Positions 6,744-15,201 of a DNA stretch of 15,946 nucleotides are shown here, in pieces (position 1 is the stretch's first letter; each line of letters begins with the position of its first letter). The notes below the pieces were generated by a model. It was not told where the DNA came from. It did no database searches and worked only from the letters and a program-made list of their open reading frames with translations. Source of the stretch: an uncultured Mollicutes bacterium. Its GTDB lineage: Bacteria > Bacillota_I > Bacilli_A > ML615J-28 > CAG-313. A program made the position numbers and the translations under genes. The DNA is taken from positions 1 to 15,946 of the forward strand of contig UQBM01000034.1 of NCBI GenBank assembly GCA_900539265.1. Reading direction: 5' to 3'.

Positions 6744-8555
6744 ATGAATAGCGTAAAGAAAAAAGGTTTTACACTAACAGAACTAATAGTAGTAATTGCT
6801 ATTATTGGAATTCTCGCAGCTGTTCTAATCCCATCAATTACAAGTTATATTAAAAAGGCAAAAGTATCAAAAGGTGTTCAAGAGGCTAAAAATATTTCAG
6901 TTGTTTTAGCGGCAGAGGCTGCTTTTCAAGATAGAGAATATTTTGAGCCATATGAAATTTCACGTATTATTGAAGAGTATGATTATTCATTAGAATCAAC
7001 TATCAAAGATTATCGTTTTTGGTATGATGCTAGTAAAAATGAAGTAAAATTTCTATCTATGGAGGAGGCTTTTAGTTCAAATAATAAACAAAATTTGTCT
7101 TCAACAAAAACTTTTACCCAAGATTGCATTGAAGCCTTATCAGCAAGTCATCCAGAATATCGCTACGTTGATACCTTTGATGATGAATTAACGCAAATTG
7201 TATATACTGTTAGAAATTTACCTTTATTAGCTCTAAATGGGATGGACAGTGGGTCATTAGATTCACAAACTAAAAAAAGAGAGATTTTAGATAAAATGGA
7301 TAGTTTATTAGATAATGCTATTGAGGCTTTAGATAATTTAAAATATAAAGGTTTCGATAATTCTGATAAGCAATCGATTAAAAATTATGTATCAACGTTT
7401 GATACAGTTCAAACAGTTTATGTTGATAATAATATTATGTATAATAGAGCATATTTTTCTACTAAAGCAGAACTTAAATCACTTGCTAATGCTTATAGCA
7501 ATATTGTTCAGTATAGTGATACTCATGTAACATTAAATATTTCTAGAATGGTTTTTGTACCTGATATTACTTTGATTCCTGCATGTCAACCATTTGCAAA
7601 AGAAGCAGTAGAATATCGTGTAAATATTACAACAGCTTTTGAGATACCTGATACAGTAGAAATTGTTAAAGCTAATTCATTTAAAAATGTAATTGGTTGT
7701 GCTGGGATTGTTGCTAAAAACACAGTATTGTTTGATCCAGAAGCTTTAAGTGAAGTTGCTTTAAAAGCAAAAACAGATAGAACGTCTTACTTAAATGTTA
7801 TTCCTCTTACTTATGGTATAGATTTTAATATAACATATTATACAGCCGAGGCTAAATTAAATAATGGTGTAACCGTAACATATACAAATACCATAAATGG
7901 CAAAGAAGAAGTTATTACTGATTTAAAAAATGTAATATTTAAGGATGCAGATAATCAAAAAATCATTAGTAAATATTTAATTCCTAATATAAATTTTTTA
8001 GGAAAGACAATTAATTATTCAAAAATAGAAAAAGTTATCATTAGAAGATCATTATCGGAAAATATTTGTACTTATACTGCTATTTTAGTAGATGAAAATT
8101 TAAATTGTTATAAGGTAAAGAACTTTGGTTATGTTTCTGATGTTGATTGGGAAATCAAACAAGAATTTAGTTTTGATAATAATGAAGCTACTATTAGAGT
8201 ATATCTTCCTACGTATGTGTATAATTATACTAATTTTCAAGATGCTTCAATGGAAATCGAGTTATTACCACAGGTTTTAAAATCTAAAGATGTTGTTGGA
8301 TTAACAGGTATAGTTGAAGTATTTGATGGATTTGCATTGTCAGATCAAAAAATTAAAATTTATATCAAAGATGGCGTTTATGATACTGAAAATAATTGTT
8401 ATGTATATAAAAAGAAAGTGGAAAATCTAAATAGCCATACTGTTTTAGTTAATGATGAACCAAAATCTTGTAATCAAGTATCAATTTCTCAAATTGCTAT
8501 TGTTACAGGGGATGAACAAGATCCAAAATATTTATTTATTCGTGAATATAAATAA
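6744..8555 (+). CDS. Giant type IV prepilin with large C-terminal domain
   Basis: A 603-residue protein with a complete prepilin N-terminus: leader ending KKKG, cleavage G8^F9, Glu13 at +5. The segment from KKG to SYI (31 residues) is identical to the upstream pilin. Normal pilins are 130-200 residues, so about 550 residues here are extra. Residues 40-220 look mostly helical and charged; the rest is beta-rich. A stretch near 300-316 (EIPDTVEIVKANSFKN) resembles one BspA-type LRR_5 unit, and about seven cysteines are scattered through the protein. No enzyme motif is recognised. Very strong AAAGGAGG at 6728-6735. It can plausibly be incorporated into the pilus through the shared helix and display a large domain along or at the tip of the fibre, as an adhesin-like pilin. 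That role is inference; the prepilin motif is plain. Confidence 0.85.
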   Translation: MNSVKKKGFTLTELIVVIAIIGILAAVLIPSITSYIKKAKVSKGVQEAKNISVVLAAEAAFQDREYFEPYEISRIIEEYDYSLESTIKDYRFWYDASKNEVKFLSMEEAFSSNNKQNLSSTKTFTQDCIEALSASHPEYRYVDTFDDELTQIVYTVRNLPLLALNGMDSGSLDSQTKKREILDKMDSLLDNAIEALDNLKYKGFDNSDKQSIKNYVSTFDTVQTVYVDNNIMYNRAYFSTKAELKSLANAYSNIVQYSDTHVTLNISRMVFVPDITLIPACQPFAKEAVEYRVNITTAFEIPDTVEIVKANSFKNVIGCAGIVAKNTVLFDPEALSEVALKAKTDRTSYLNVIPLTYGIDFNITYYTAEAKLNNGVTVTYTNTINGKEEVITDLKNVIFKDADNQKIISKYLIPNINFLGKTINYSKIEKVIIRRSLSENICTYTAILVDENLNCYKVKNFGYVSDVDWEIKQEFSFDNNEATIRVYLPTYVYNYTNFQDASMEIELLPQVLKSKDVVGLTGIVEVFDGFALSDQKIKIYIKDGVYDTENNCYVYKKKVENLNSHTVLVNDEPKSCNQVSISQIAIVTGDEQDPKYLFIREYK

Positions 8556-8586
8556 TGAATATAAGGGAATATGCATTTAAATTTCG

Positions 8587-8612
8587 TTTATATATATATG
8601 AATATATATAAA
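8587..8612 (+). promoter_or_regulatory. All-A/T hairpin in the leader of the lipoprotein gene
   Basis: A perfect 11-base-pair stem (TTTATATATAT with ATATATATAAA) closes an ATGA loop. It lies 13 bases upstream of the AAAGGAG ribosome binding site (8626-8632) in the 86-base gap between giant pilin and lipoprotein. It could act as an mRNA stability or processing element; the absence of G:C pairs and of an immediate T-run argues against a terminator. Chance in AT-rich spacer DNA is possible. Confidence 0.3.
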
Positions 8613-8641
8613 AATATAAAAAATTAAAGGAGAATAAAAAA

Positions 8642-10309
8642 ATGAGAATAATAAAAAAATTATTTTTATCATTCGTTATAGCTGGACTTGGTTTTGCAAC
8701 CTTAGTTGGATGTGTATCATTAGAAAATGCTGAAAGAATTAGCATTGTTGAAATGCCAACAACAACATTTGTTAAGAATCAAGAAACATCTGGCAATTTA
8801 ATGAAAGTATTAATTACTGATTCTGAAGGTAATGATGTAGTACTAACCTTAAGTTATCCTGATGAAAAAGGTAATGTTAGTGCACAACAAGACGGAGTAC
8901 CATTTGATGTAAAAATTACAATTAAAAACTTTAATTTATCAACAATTGGTAATAAAACAGCTTCTGTTACTTATGGAGAAGCTACGTCTTATTTTGATTA
9001 TCAAGTAGTTGATCCTGAACAAGGATTTGCTGGCGGAAATGGAAGCTTAAATAATCCATATCAAATAACAAATGCTATTCAATTTATGAATATCAACACG
9101 CTTGAAACAACAAAAGATGTTTATTTTAAATTGATGAATGACATAGATATGAGTACTGTATTACAAGATGCGAAGATGTTTTGGGATATGGGAAATGCTG
9201 CTATTCAATTATTTGAAGGTGTGTTAGATGGAAATAATAAGCGTATATATAATGTTGTTGAACCTATTAATTATTTATTTGGTGAATTATCTGGTGCAAC
9301 TTTAAAAGATTTATCAGTATTTATTAAAGGTGAAAATATTGCTTTAAGTTGTAATGCTAATTCTTATGATAATAGAACAATGAGTTTCTTAAATGTTGAT
9401 TTATATGGTTCAGTAAGTACGGGTTATAATTATGCAGGATATGCAACTTATCCAATAACTTTAAAATATGCAAAAAGTGAGAGCGGTTATGATTGGATTT
9501 ATTCGACAGTAGTTTTTAAAAATTGTGATAGTTATTTAGATAATATTGGTACTTCAACAAGAGTTGGCGTATTCTTTGCCATTCCAAGAGGTAATTATAC
9601 ATTTGAAAAATGTTATAATTATGGATATGTTGAGGCTTTAAATACATCATTACTATTTACGAATAGTTATGCGTCTAAAGAAGGAGATAAACAAACTGTT
9701 TATAAAGTTATATCTTCTGGAAATAGAGGAACACTTTCTTCTGTACAAGCTAAATCTGATTTAGTATTTTGTAATGGCGCTAATGGTGTTCAAGTCACTA
9801 AACTAGAAGGATCAGAAGAATTAATTGAAGGTACAAATTTAGTAATTCCTACACTTGATTTTACGAAATTTTTACAAGTACAAGACAATTACTTAGAATT
9901 AAAAGCTGTAACTGGTGATACCAATATTGCAAAAGTAAAAGTTAATTTATATTTTGAAGGTATGAGTTGTAAAGAATATGGTACTTTAACAGATTTTGTA
10001 ACTGTAGAATTATCAGTTAGTAGTAAGGTACAAAAAACAGGTTTATTTGCAACAGAGATAAAAAATGGTAAACTTTTAATTAAAGTTGTTACTAAAGGAT
10101 CTATTGAAGACACAACAGAAGAAACTGATGAAATTGTTTCTTTAAACAAGGATTGGTTAACATATAATGTAACGAAAGGTTTCTATGTATTTGATGGTAC
10201 AAAAGTAAAAGATGGATATACATTTAGTGCTGGTTCTCAAGCCTTCTCTATATTTGCATATAATGCAGAAAACGAAGTTATTGCCGGTGTTAAAGTAGCA
10301 ACAAAATAG
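8642..10309 (+). CDS. Surface lipoprotein with GLUG/beta-helix-like domain
   Basis: A 555-residue predicted lipoprotein. A basic N-terminus and hydrophobic stretch lead to the lipobox LVGC, with Cys24 as the lipidated residue. Residues 30-125 resemble a bacterial Ig-like domain (RISIVEMPTTTFVKNQ, then a VxVxYxGxxxxFxYxVV-type ending). From about residue 128, GFAGGNGSLNNPYQI, FKLMNDIDMS and FEGVLDGNNKRIYNV follow the pattern seen in GLUG-motif and right-handed beta-helix surface proteins. The C-terminal 200 residues are beta-rich and unrecognised. Expected location is the outer face of the cytoplasmic membrane. AAAGGAG at 8626-8632 sets the ATG. It follows the giant pilin with no visible promoter and ends before a terminator, so it is probably the last gene of the pilus operon. 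Ligand unknown. Confidence 0.8.
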   Translation: MRIIKKLFLSFVIAGLGFATLVGCVSLENAERISIVEMPTTTFVKNQETSGNLMKVLITDSEGNDVVLTLSYPDEKGNVSAQQDGVPFDVKITIKNFNLSTIGNKTASVTYGEATSYFDYQVVDPEQGFAGGNGSLNNPYQITNAIQFMNINTLETTKDVYFKLMNDIDMSTVLQDAKMFWDMGNAAIQLFEGVLDGNNKRIYNVVEPINYLFGELSGATLKDLSVFIKGENIALSCNANSYDNRTMSFLNVDLYGSVSTGYNYAGYATYPITLKYAKSESGYDWIYSTVVFKNCDSYLDNIGTSTRVGVFFAIPRGNYTFEKCYNYGYVEALNTSLLFTNSYASKEGDKQTVYKVISSGNRGTLSSVQAKSDLVFCNGANGVQVTKLEGSEELIEGTNLVIPTLDFTKFLQVQDNYLELKAVTGDTNIAKVKVNLYFEGMSCKEYGTLTDFVTVELSVSSKVQKTGLFATEIKNGKLLIKVVTKGSIEDTTEETDEIVSLNKDWLTYNVTKGFYVFDGTKVKDGYTFSAGSQAFSIFAYNAENEVIAGVKVATK

Positions 10310-10342
10310 GTTTAGTATAAATAAATCTTAAGTAGAATGATG

Positions 10343-10386
10343 AAAAGGAAGACTATTATGATATTATAGACTTCCTTTTTGTTTTT
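10343..10386 (+). terminator. Factor-independent terminator between lipoprotein genes
   Basis: AAAAGGAAG (10343-10351) pairs with CTTCCTTTT (10371-10379). The stem continues inward with CTAT/ATAG after an A:A mismatch, and the T-rich tract TTTTTGTTTTT follows to 10386. The next start codon is only 22 bases further on, and no promoter is visible between. Downstream genes may therefore depend on read-through, or the terminator may act as an attenuator. Confidence 0.85.
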
Positions 10387-10399
10387 AATTTATGAAATT

Positions 10400-10405
10400 A
10401 GGAGG
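10400..10405 (+). promoter_or_regulatory. Ribosome binding site fixing the lipoprotein start
   Basis: AGGAGG ends three bases before the ATG at 10409. This decides the start against an in-frame codon 30 bases upstream inside the terminator T-run. From 10409 the product begins directly with a normal lipoprotein signal peptide. Confidence 0.75.
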
Positions 10406-10408
10406 AAA

Positions 10409-12472
10409 ATGAATATAAAAAAATTTATTTTTGTCGTTTCAGTTTTATTGTTATGTTTTTTATCATCATGTAATAATAAACAAAGTGTTAATCAAGAGCC
10501 TATTTATTATGATGTTAATTTTAATACCAATGGGGGAAGTGAAATTGCTACTATCAAAGTAAGTAAAGGAAAGACAATCATAAAACCGAGTACTCCACAA
10601 AAGATAGGATATAATTTTGTTGGTTGGTATTACGATTTTGAATGCACAATTTTGTATAATTTTGAAACCAAAATTAATAGAAATATTACCTTGTATGCTG
10701 CTTGGGAAAAAATGCCAATTAGTATAATTGTTAATATTGATGACCAAAATAGCGAAAAGCAGCATCTAAATTATCAAGATACAATTGCTAATCTAGAAGT
10801 TCCATATAAAAAGGGATATCAATTTGAAGGATATTATTTTGATGAAAAATTGACACAAAAAATAGATAGTGATTATTGTTTTTTACAAGATAATACCATT
10901 TGGTGCAAATGGGAAATTGTAAAGTATGAAATTGAGATAGTGATTGATGAAGCAACCAAACAAACACAATTTGTTGAGTATGGTTCTACTATAAAGAATT
11001 TACAACAACCATCTAAAGAAAATCACATATTTAATGGTTTTTATTTAGATAGTGAGTTTAAAAACCCTCTTAATGAAGAAAATTTAATTGATAAAAATTT
11101 AACTATCTATGTGAAGTGGATAGATACAAATGCTATTTCATATAAAGTAATTTATAAAGGTGAAAATATTACTGATGATAATTATAGTATAATTGAAACA
11201 AATATTTTATATGGTAGTTTAGATGAAGAGGTGGTAGCACCAATAAAAACTTATGAGGGTTTAGAAGTTATCAATAGTAATGTCAAAGGGAATATTGCAT
11301 TAGATGGTTCTTTGGTGCTTGAGGTTTTATATCGAAGAAAGACCTATGATATTATATACATGATTAATGCAGAAGAATATAGAAAGGTTACCAATTTAAA
11401 ATATAACGCAAATTATAAGCTAATTGATAATGTTATGCTTAATGGATATATATTTAGAGGTTGGTATTATGATGAACAATTTAAAAATGTAGCATCATTA
11501 AATAAAATACCTAGTAATAATACAATTGTTTATGGTAAATTAGAGCCAATTATTGCTGGAAGTTTGGGGCTTTCATATGTTTTAAATCATTCAAAGACTG
11601 GTTATATTGTAAGTGGTTATACGGAAGAAGAAGAAATTATAATTCCTAATGGTTATAATTGTTTACCAGTTATTGCAATTGATTGTTATTTTGATAATGA
11701 AAATATCAAAAAAATCATTATAGGTAAAAATATTCAAGAAATTAAAGAAGATGCTTTTATCTATTGTCAGAATTTAGAAACAATTTTAGTCGAAAGCGGA
11801 AATAGTAAATATTATAGTGAGAATGGTGTTTTATATGATCAACAGCAAAATAGTTTAACAGCCTATCCATTAGGAAGAAAAGATCTCTCCTTTAGTGTTC
11901 CATCAAATATATTGGTGTTAGAACGTTTTTGTTTTCATGGTAATCCCTATTTAGAAAATCTGATTATTGGTGATAAACTAACAACTATTCAAAGTGAAGC
12001 GTTAAGAGATTGTACAAATTTAAAAACTATTTCAATCGGTAAAGGGGTTAATTTTATTAGCGATACTTGGGTTAATGGATGTTATAATTTAGAAATGATT
12101 TATGTTGATTGGGAAAATCAAACTTATAAAGATCAAGATGGTATTTTGTTTGATATTAGTGGAGAAATTTTACTTCATTTTCCCGCATCTAATAGTAAAA
12201 CCTTTTATGTGATTGATAGTGATGTAAAACAAATTAATTATCATGCCTTTAATTTTTGTTTAAAACTACAATATGTTGTAATTCCAATGAATGTTCATAT
12301 TATAGAATATCATGCGTTTACAAATGCTTCTTTTACAATTTATTTTGAAGGATTTCAAATACCTAAACATTGGCATCAATATGCAATTGAAAATACTTTT
12401 GAAATTATTTTGAAACCAAATTGGCAAAATCTTAATCAAATACCACATAAAATTGTAGGAGGTATTGAGTGA
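10409..12472 (+). CDS. Lipoprotein with InlB/Flg_new repeats and BspA-like LRRs
   Basis: A 687-residue predicted surface lipoprotein with signal peptide and lipobox LSSC (Cys21). Residues 31-103 form a clear Listeria-Bacteroides (Flg_new/InlB B-type) repeat: NFNTNGG, then GYNFVGWYYD and TLYAAW. Similar repeats follow at about 103-169 (GYQFEGYYFD, CKWE), 170-237 (HIFNGFYLD, VKW) and 310-377 (GYIFRGWYYD). A MucBP-like stretch lies between, at about 240-308. From about 395 to 650 are LRR_5 units of BspA type (IKKIIIGKNIQEIKEDAF, LENLIIGDKLTTIQSEAL, LKTISIGKGVNFIS). These modules are common in adhesins of host-associated bacteria and bind proteins or glycans; the ligand here is unknown. It starts a three-gene overlapping unit and its stop overlaps the next GTG start (GTGA). 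Confidence 0.88.
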   Translation: MNIKKFIFVVSVLLLCFLSSCNNKQSVNQEPIYYDVNFNTNGGSEIATIKVSKGKTIIKPSTPQKIGYNFVGWYYDFECTILYNFETKINRNITLYAAWEKMPISIIVNIDDQNSEKQHLNYQDTIANLEVPYKKGYQFEGYYFDEKLTQKIDSDYCFLQDNTIWCKWEIVKYEIEIVIDEATKQTQFVEYGSTIKNLQQPSKENHIFNGFYLDSEFKNPLNEENLIDKNLTIYVKWIDTNAISYKVIYKGENITDDNYSIIETNILYGSLDEEVVAPIKTYEGLEVINSNVKGNIALDGSLVLEVLYRRKTYDIIYMINAEEYRKVTNLKYNANYKLIDNVMLNGYIFRGWYYDEQFKNVASLNKIPSNNTIVYGKLEPIIAGSLGLSYVLNHSKTGYIVSGYTEEEEIIIPNGYNCLPVIAIDCYFDNENIKKIIIGKNIQEIKEDAFIYCQNLETILVESGNSKYYSENGVLYDQQQNSLTAYPLGRKDLSFSVPSNILVLERFCFHGNPYLENLIIGDKLTTIQSEALRDCTNLKTISIGKGVNFISDTWVNGCYNLEMIYVDWENQTYKDQDGILFDISGEILLHFPASNSKTFYVIDSDVKQINYHAFNFCLKLQYVVIPMNVHIIEYHAFTNASFTIYFEGFQIPKHWHQYAIENTFEIILKPNWQNLNQIPHKIVGGIE
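12457..12462 (+). promoter_or_regulatory. Ribosome binding site for a GTG start
   Basis: AGGAGG lies six bases before the GTG at 12469. It supports this uncommon start and translational coupling to the preceding gene, whose TGA (12470-12472) overlaps it. Confidence 0.8.
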
Positions 12473-15201
12473 AAAAGAAAAATATTATATATATAATAGT
12501 AATCTTGTTACTTATGTTTATGATTGCCATTGATGTTTTTAAAGTTAAAGAAAAAGGTGGCCTATTTAGTATTTTTAATTTTGAAGAAACTAGTGAAAAA
12601 AAGCAAATAGAAAATATTTTAACCGAAATTGAAATTAATGAGAAATTAAATGGTGAATACATCGTTTATTTAGGTGATACCCTTCAATTAACTTTAAAGG
12701 CAAATATAGCTACAACGATTAATGCTTGGAATTATAATTGGTTAAGTACCGATCAAAGTGTTGCCTCAGTATCGACAACTGGTAGTGTATATGGAAAAAA
12801 AATAGGTGAAACAACAATTAGAGTTACTAATAAAAATGATGCTAATCTTTATGATATTGTGAAGATTAAGGTTATTGAAAGAAAGAACAAATTAGAATTT
12901 TCAAATGAATATAATCAAAACTTGCAACTGATTAAAGGAGAGATTAAAAAACTTAATATTAATGTAGGCGGTAGTGTGGCCCTAGGCAAACTTGAATGGA
13001 TCTCTAGTGATGAAAATATATGTATGGTCAATGATGGCTATCTTTATGCTAAGGAAAATGGTCAAGTAACAATTACAGTAAAAAGTTTAGTAGATAGTAA
13101 ATATTTTGATATGATTCATATTGAAATATATAATGTATTAGATAAAGTTGAGATTGCTGATGATATTAATATTAATGCTATATATATTAATAATAAAGAA
13201 ATAAGTGGTAGCATTAGAGACTATGATATATATGTTGGAGATGTAATAACAATTAATTCCTCTTGCAATATTTCAAATAATGCTATGGTAAATTTTTCAA
13301 TAAAGACTGATAATTTGTCTTATAAAAGTGTAGAATCATATGTTGCAACAGTTGTTTGTAATAGTGTTGGCAAAGCAACAATTGATATTTCTAGTAAATA
13401 TAATAATTTATTAAATAAGACTTTAGAATTTGAGATAAAACCGCAAATATTTGATAATTTAACGTTAAAAAATCCTACTTTACAAATAGTAGAAAATAAT
13501 TTTATATATGAAATGTATGAAAGAGATGCAGTTAATCTTGAAGTATTGGGATCAAATAATATATTAAAGAAAGATGATTTTATAGTAGAGGTTGCAAATA
13601 CCGATATTGCTTATGTTGATAATGGATACTTAATTGCTAAGCAAGTTGGAGAAACACAAGTTACAATAAAATATCGATATGATGAGACCCAAAAGATTAG
13701 TTTTACCCTTTTTGTGATGGATAATCCTAATAATAAAATTGAATATATAGCTATTGAAAATCCTACATTAAATAATAAAACCTTTGTTTTAAATAAATAT
13801 CAAAAAAATAATGTTATGGTATTAGATACAATAAGTTTTAATATAATTGTAACGCCTTATATATATGCACAAAGTAATAATTATTTAATTTATTCTACTA
13901 ATCCTGATGTCGCATCCTGTACAACTACATATAGTAATAATCAATATTTAGTAAAAATTGACTTTATGGAAATAGGTAGTACTCAAATTGTTATTAAATT
14001 TTTTGATAATCTTGAGCAAGAAATTATTTTAGATTTTAATGTTGAAAATACTATTTTTGATTTATCTGCTAAGGTGGTTCTTGAAATGGACGTTGGGAAA
14101 ACTTATAGTTTTTTAACTACTATTACAAATTCTTTATCAAAAAAATTAAATTATACTTATACATCATCTAATCCTTTATCAATTATAATAGGAAATAATG
14201 GTGATATGATGGCAATTGGTGAGGGAACATCAGATATTTGTGTAACAGTAGATGATGGCAAGACCGTTAAATCAAAGACCTTTACTGTTAATGTTAAACA
14301 AAACTATTTAGAATATCAGCCAGTTACTAAGATGAGTTATAAAACGTATTTAAAAGAAAATGATAACTATGTTGAGATTGACTTTTCAACTAGGATGTTA
14401 AATGTTTTTCAAAAAGCATATATGAGCATAAATGTAATGCCAAATTTTAATAATGCTAATAACTATCAAATTATAACTAGTAATCCAGAAATTATATCAA
14501 TTACCTATAGCAACAATATGTATCAACTATATGCTTTAAGTGCAGGGAGTACAACAATTTATATCAAAAATTATGAAAATAGTGCTTTAGATCTTTGTTT
14601 TGACATCAAAGTTTGTGAAGTATTACCAAAATATTTAATAAGTGTATTAGAGAAAAATAGTTTATCATTTGATGAATATCAAAAAATTAATTTAAATGTT
14701 GATCCAAACGCAACTTTTTCTAAAGTTACTTATAGATTTTCAACTCCTAATGTTATCAAAATTATCAATAACACAATAGTTCCTTTACATGCAGGAAAAA
14801 CTACCGTTATTATTGAAGTAGATGATCATGATGAGGCAACTTCAAATTATTATTTTTCTTTTCCTGTTGAGGTGCTGCAAAATACTAAACTAGGTTTTAT
14901 GAAATATTCAACTTTAGAAATTATTAGTTTCATCTTTTTTCATTTAATTATTTATGGATTATTAGGAATATACTTTTTGATATTATTTAAAAACCTACAA
15001 ATAAAAAAAGTACTAAAAATGATTGCAATTATTATTATCCCTCTTGCAATTTGTTGTTTTCCAGAATTATTGAAATTAGAAGATACTAATAAAAATATTA
15101 TAATAATATCCATTTTATTTAATAGTTTATGTTGTGGTGTTGCTATTGGTTTAACTGATTTTATAATGAAATGTAAAGGAAAGAATCAAAATGAAGATTA
15201 G
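12469..15201 (+). CDS. Membrane-anchored multi-Big_2 protein with C-terminal membrane domain (possibly VanZ-like)
   Basis: A 910-residue protein starting at GTG. A transmembrane anchor at about 5-24 has no lipobox Cys. A long extracellular part (about 55-800) holds some eight Big_2-like Ig domains. The first is clearest: YLGDTLQLTL, then WLSTDQSVASVSTTGSVYGKKIGETTIRV. Later copies are recognised by repeated patterns such as SxxxxVAxVxxGxLxAKxxGxxxVTIK, for instance NTDIAYVDNGYLIAKQVGETQ and SSNPLSIIIGNNGDMMAIGEG. The C-terminus has three transmembrane segments (about 816-840, 846-866, 873-897). HLIIYGLLG, CFPELLKLED and ILFNSLCCGVAIGL recall VanZ motifs but lack the usual charged positions. 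It is thus held in the membrane at both ends with an Ig-domain loop outside. The Big_2 call is firm; VanZ is tentative; function is unknown. It overlaps the next gene by 11 bases. Confidence 0.8.
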   Translation: MKKKNIIYIIVILLLMFMIAIDVFKVKEKGGLFSIFNFEETSEKKQIENILTEIEINEKLNGEYIVYLGDTLQLTLKANIATTINAWNYNWLSTDQSVASVSTTGSVYGKKIGETTIRVTNKNDANLYDIVKIKVIERKNKLEFSNEYNQNLQLIKGEIKKLNINVGGSVALGKLEWISSDENICMVNDGYLYAKENGQVTITVKSLVDSKYFDMIHIEIYNVLDKVEIADDININAIYINNKEISGSIRDYDIYVGDVITINSSCNISNNAMVNFSIKTDNLSYKSVESYVATVVCNSVGKATIDISSKYNNLLNKTLEFEIKPQIFDNLTLKNPTLQIVENNFIYEMYERDAVNLEVLGSNNILKKDDFIVEVANTDIAYVDNGYLIAKQVGETQVTIKYRYDETQKISFTLFVMDNPNNKIEYIAIENPTLNNKTFVLNKYQKNNVMVLDTISFNIIVTPYIYAQSNNYLIYSTNPDVASCTTTYSNNQYLVKIDFMEIGSTQIVIKFFDNLEQEIILDFNVENTIFDLSAKVVLEMDVGKTYSFLTTITNSLSKKLNYTYTSSNPLSIIIGNNGDMMAIGEGTSDICVTVDDGKTVKSKTFTVNVKQNYLEYQPVTKMSYKTYLKENDNYVEIDFSTRMLNVFQKAYMSINVMPNFNNANNYQIITSNPEIISITYSNNMYQLYALSAGSTTIYIKNYENSALDLCFDIKVCEVLPKYLISVLEKNSLSFDEYQKINLNVDPNATFSKVTYRFSTPNVIKIINNTIVPLHAGKTTVIIEVDDHDEATSNYYFSFPVEVLQNTKLGFMKYSTLEIISFIFFHLIIYGLLGIYFLILFKNLQIKKVLKMIAIIIIPLAICCFPELLKLEDTNKNIIIISILFNSLCCGVAIGLTDFIMKCKGKNQNED

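Noticed and set aside
8536..8745. Reverse-strand frame across the giant pilin/lipoprotein gap
   Set aside because: It covers the AT hairpin and the lipoprotein signal peptide; composition is low-complexity and no motif is seen.
9889..10149. Reverse-strand 86-codon frame
   Set aside because: It is a shadow of the lipoprotein gene with no ribosome site and a composition that mirrors the sense codons.
10379..10408. Upstream extension of the Flg_new/LRR lipoprotein
   Set aside because: The start would lie in the terminator T-run, and would add a charged stretch before a complete signal peptide; AGGAGG fixes 10409.
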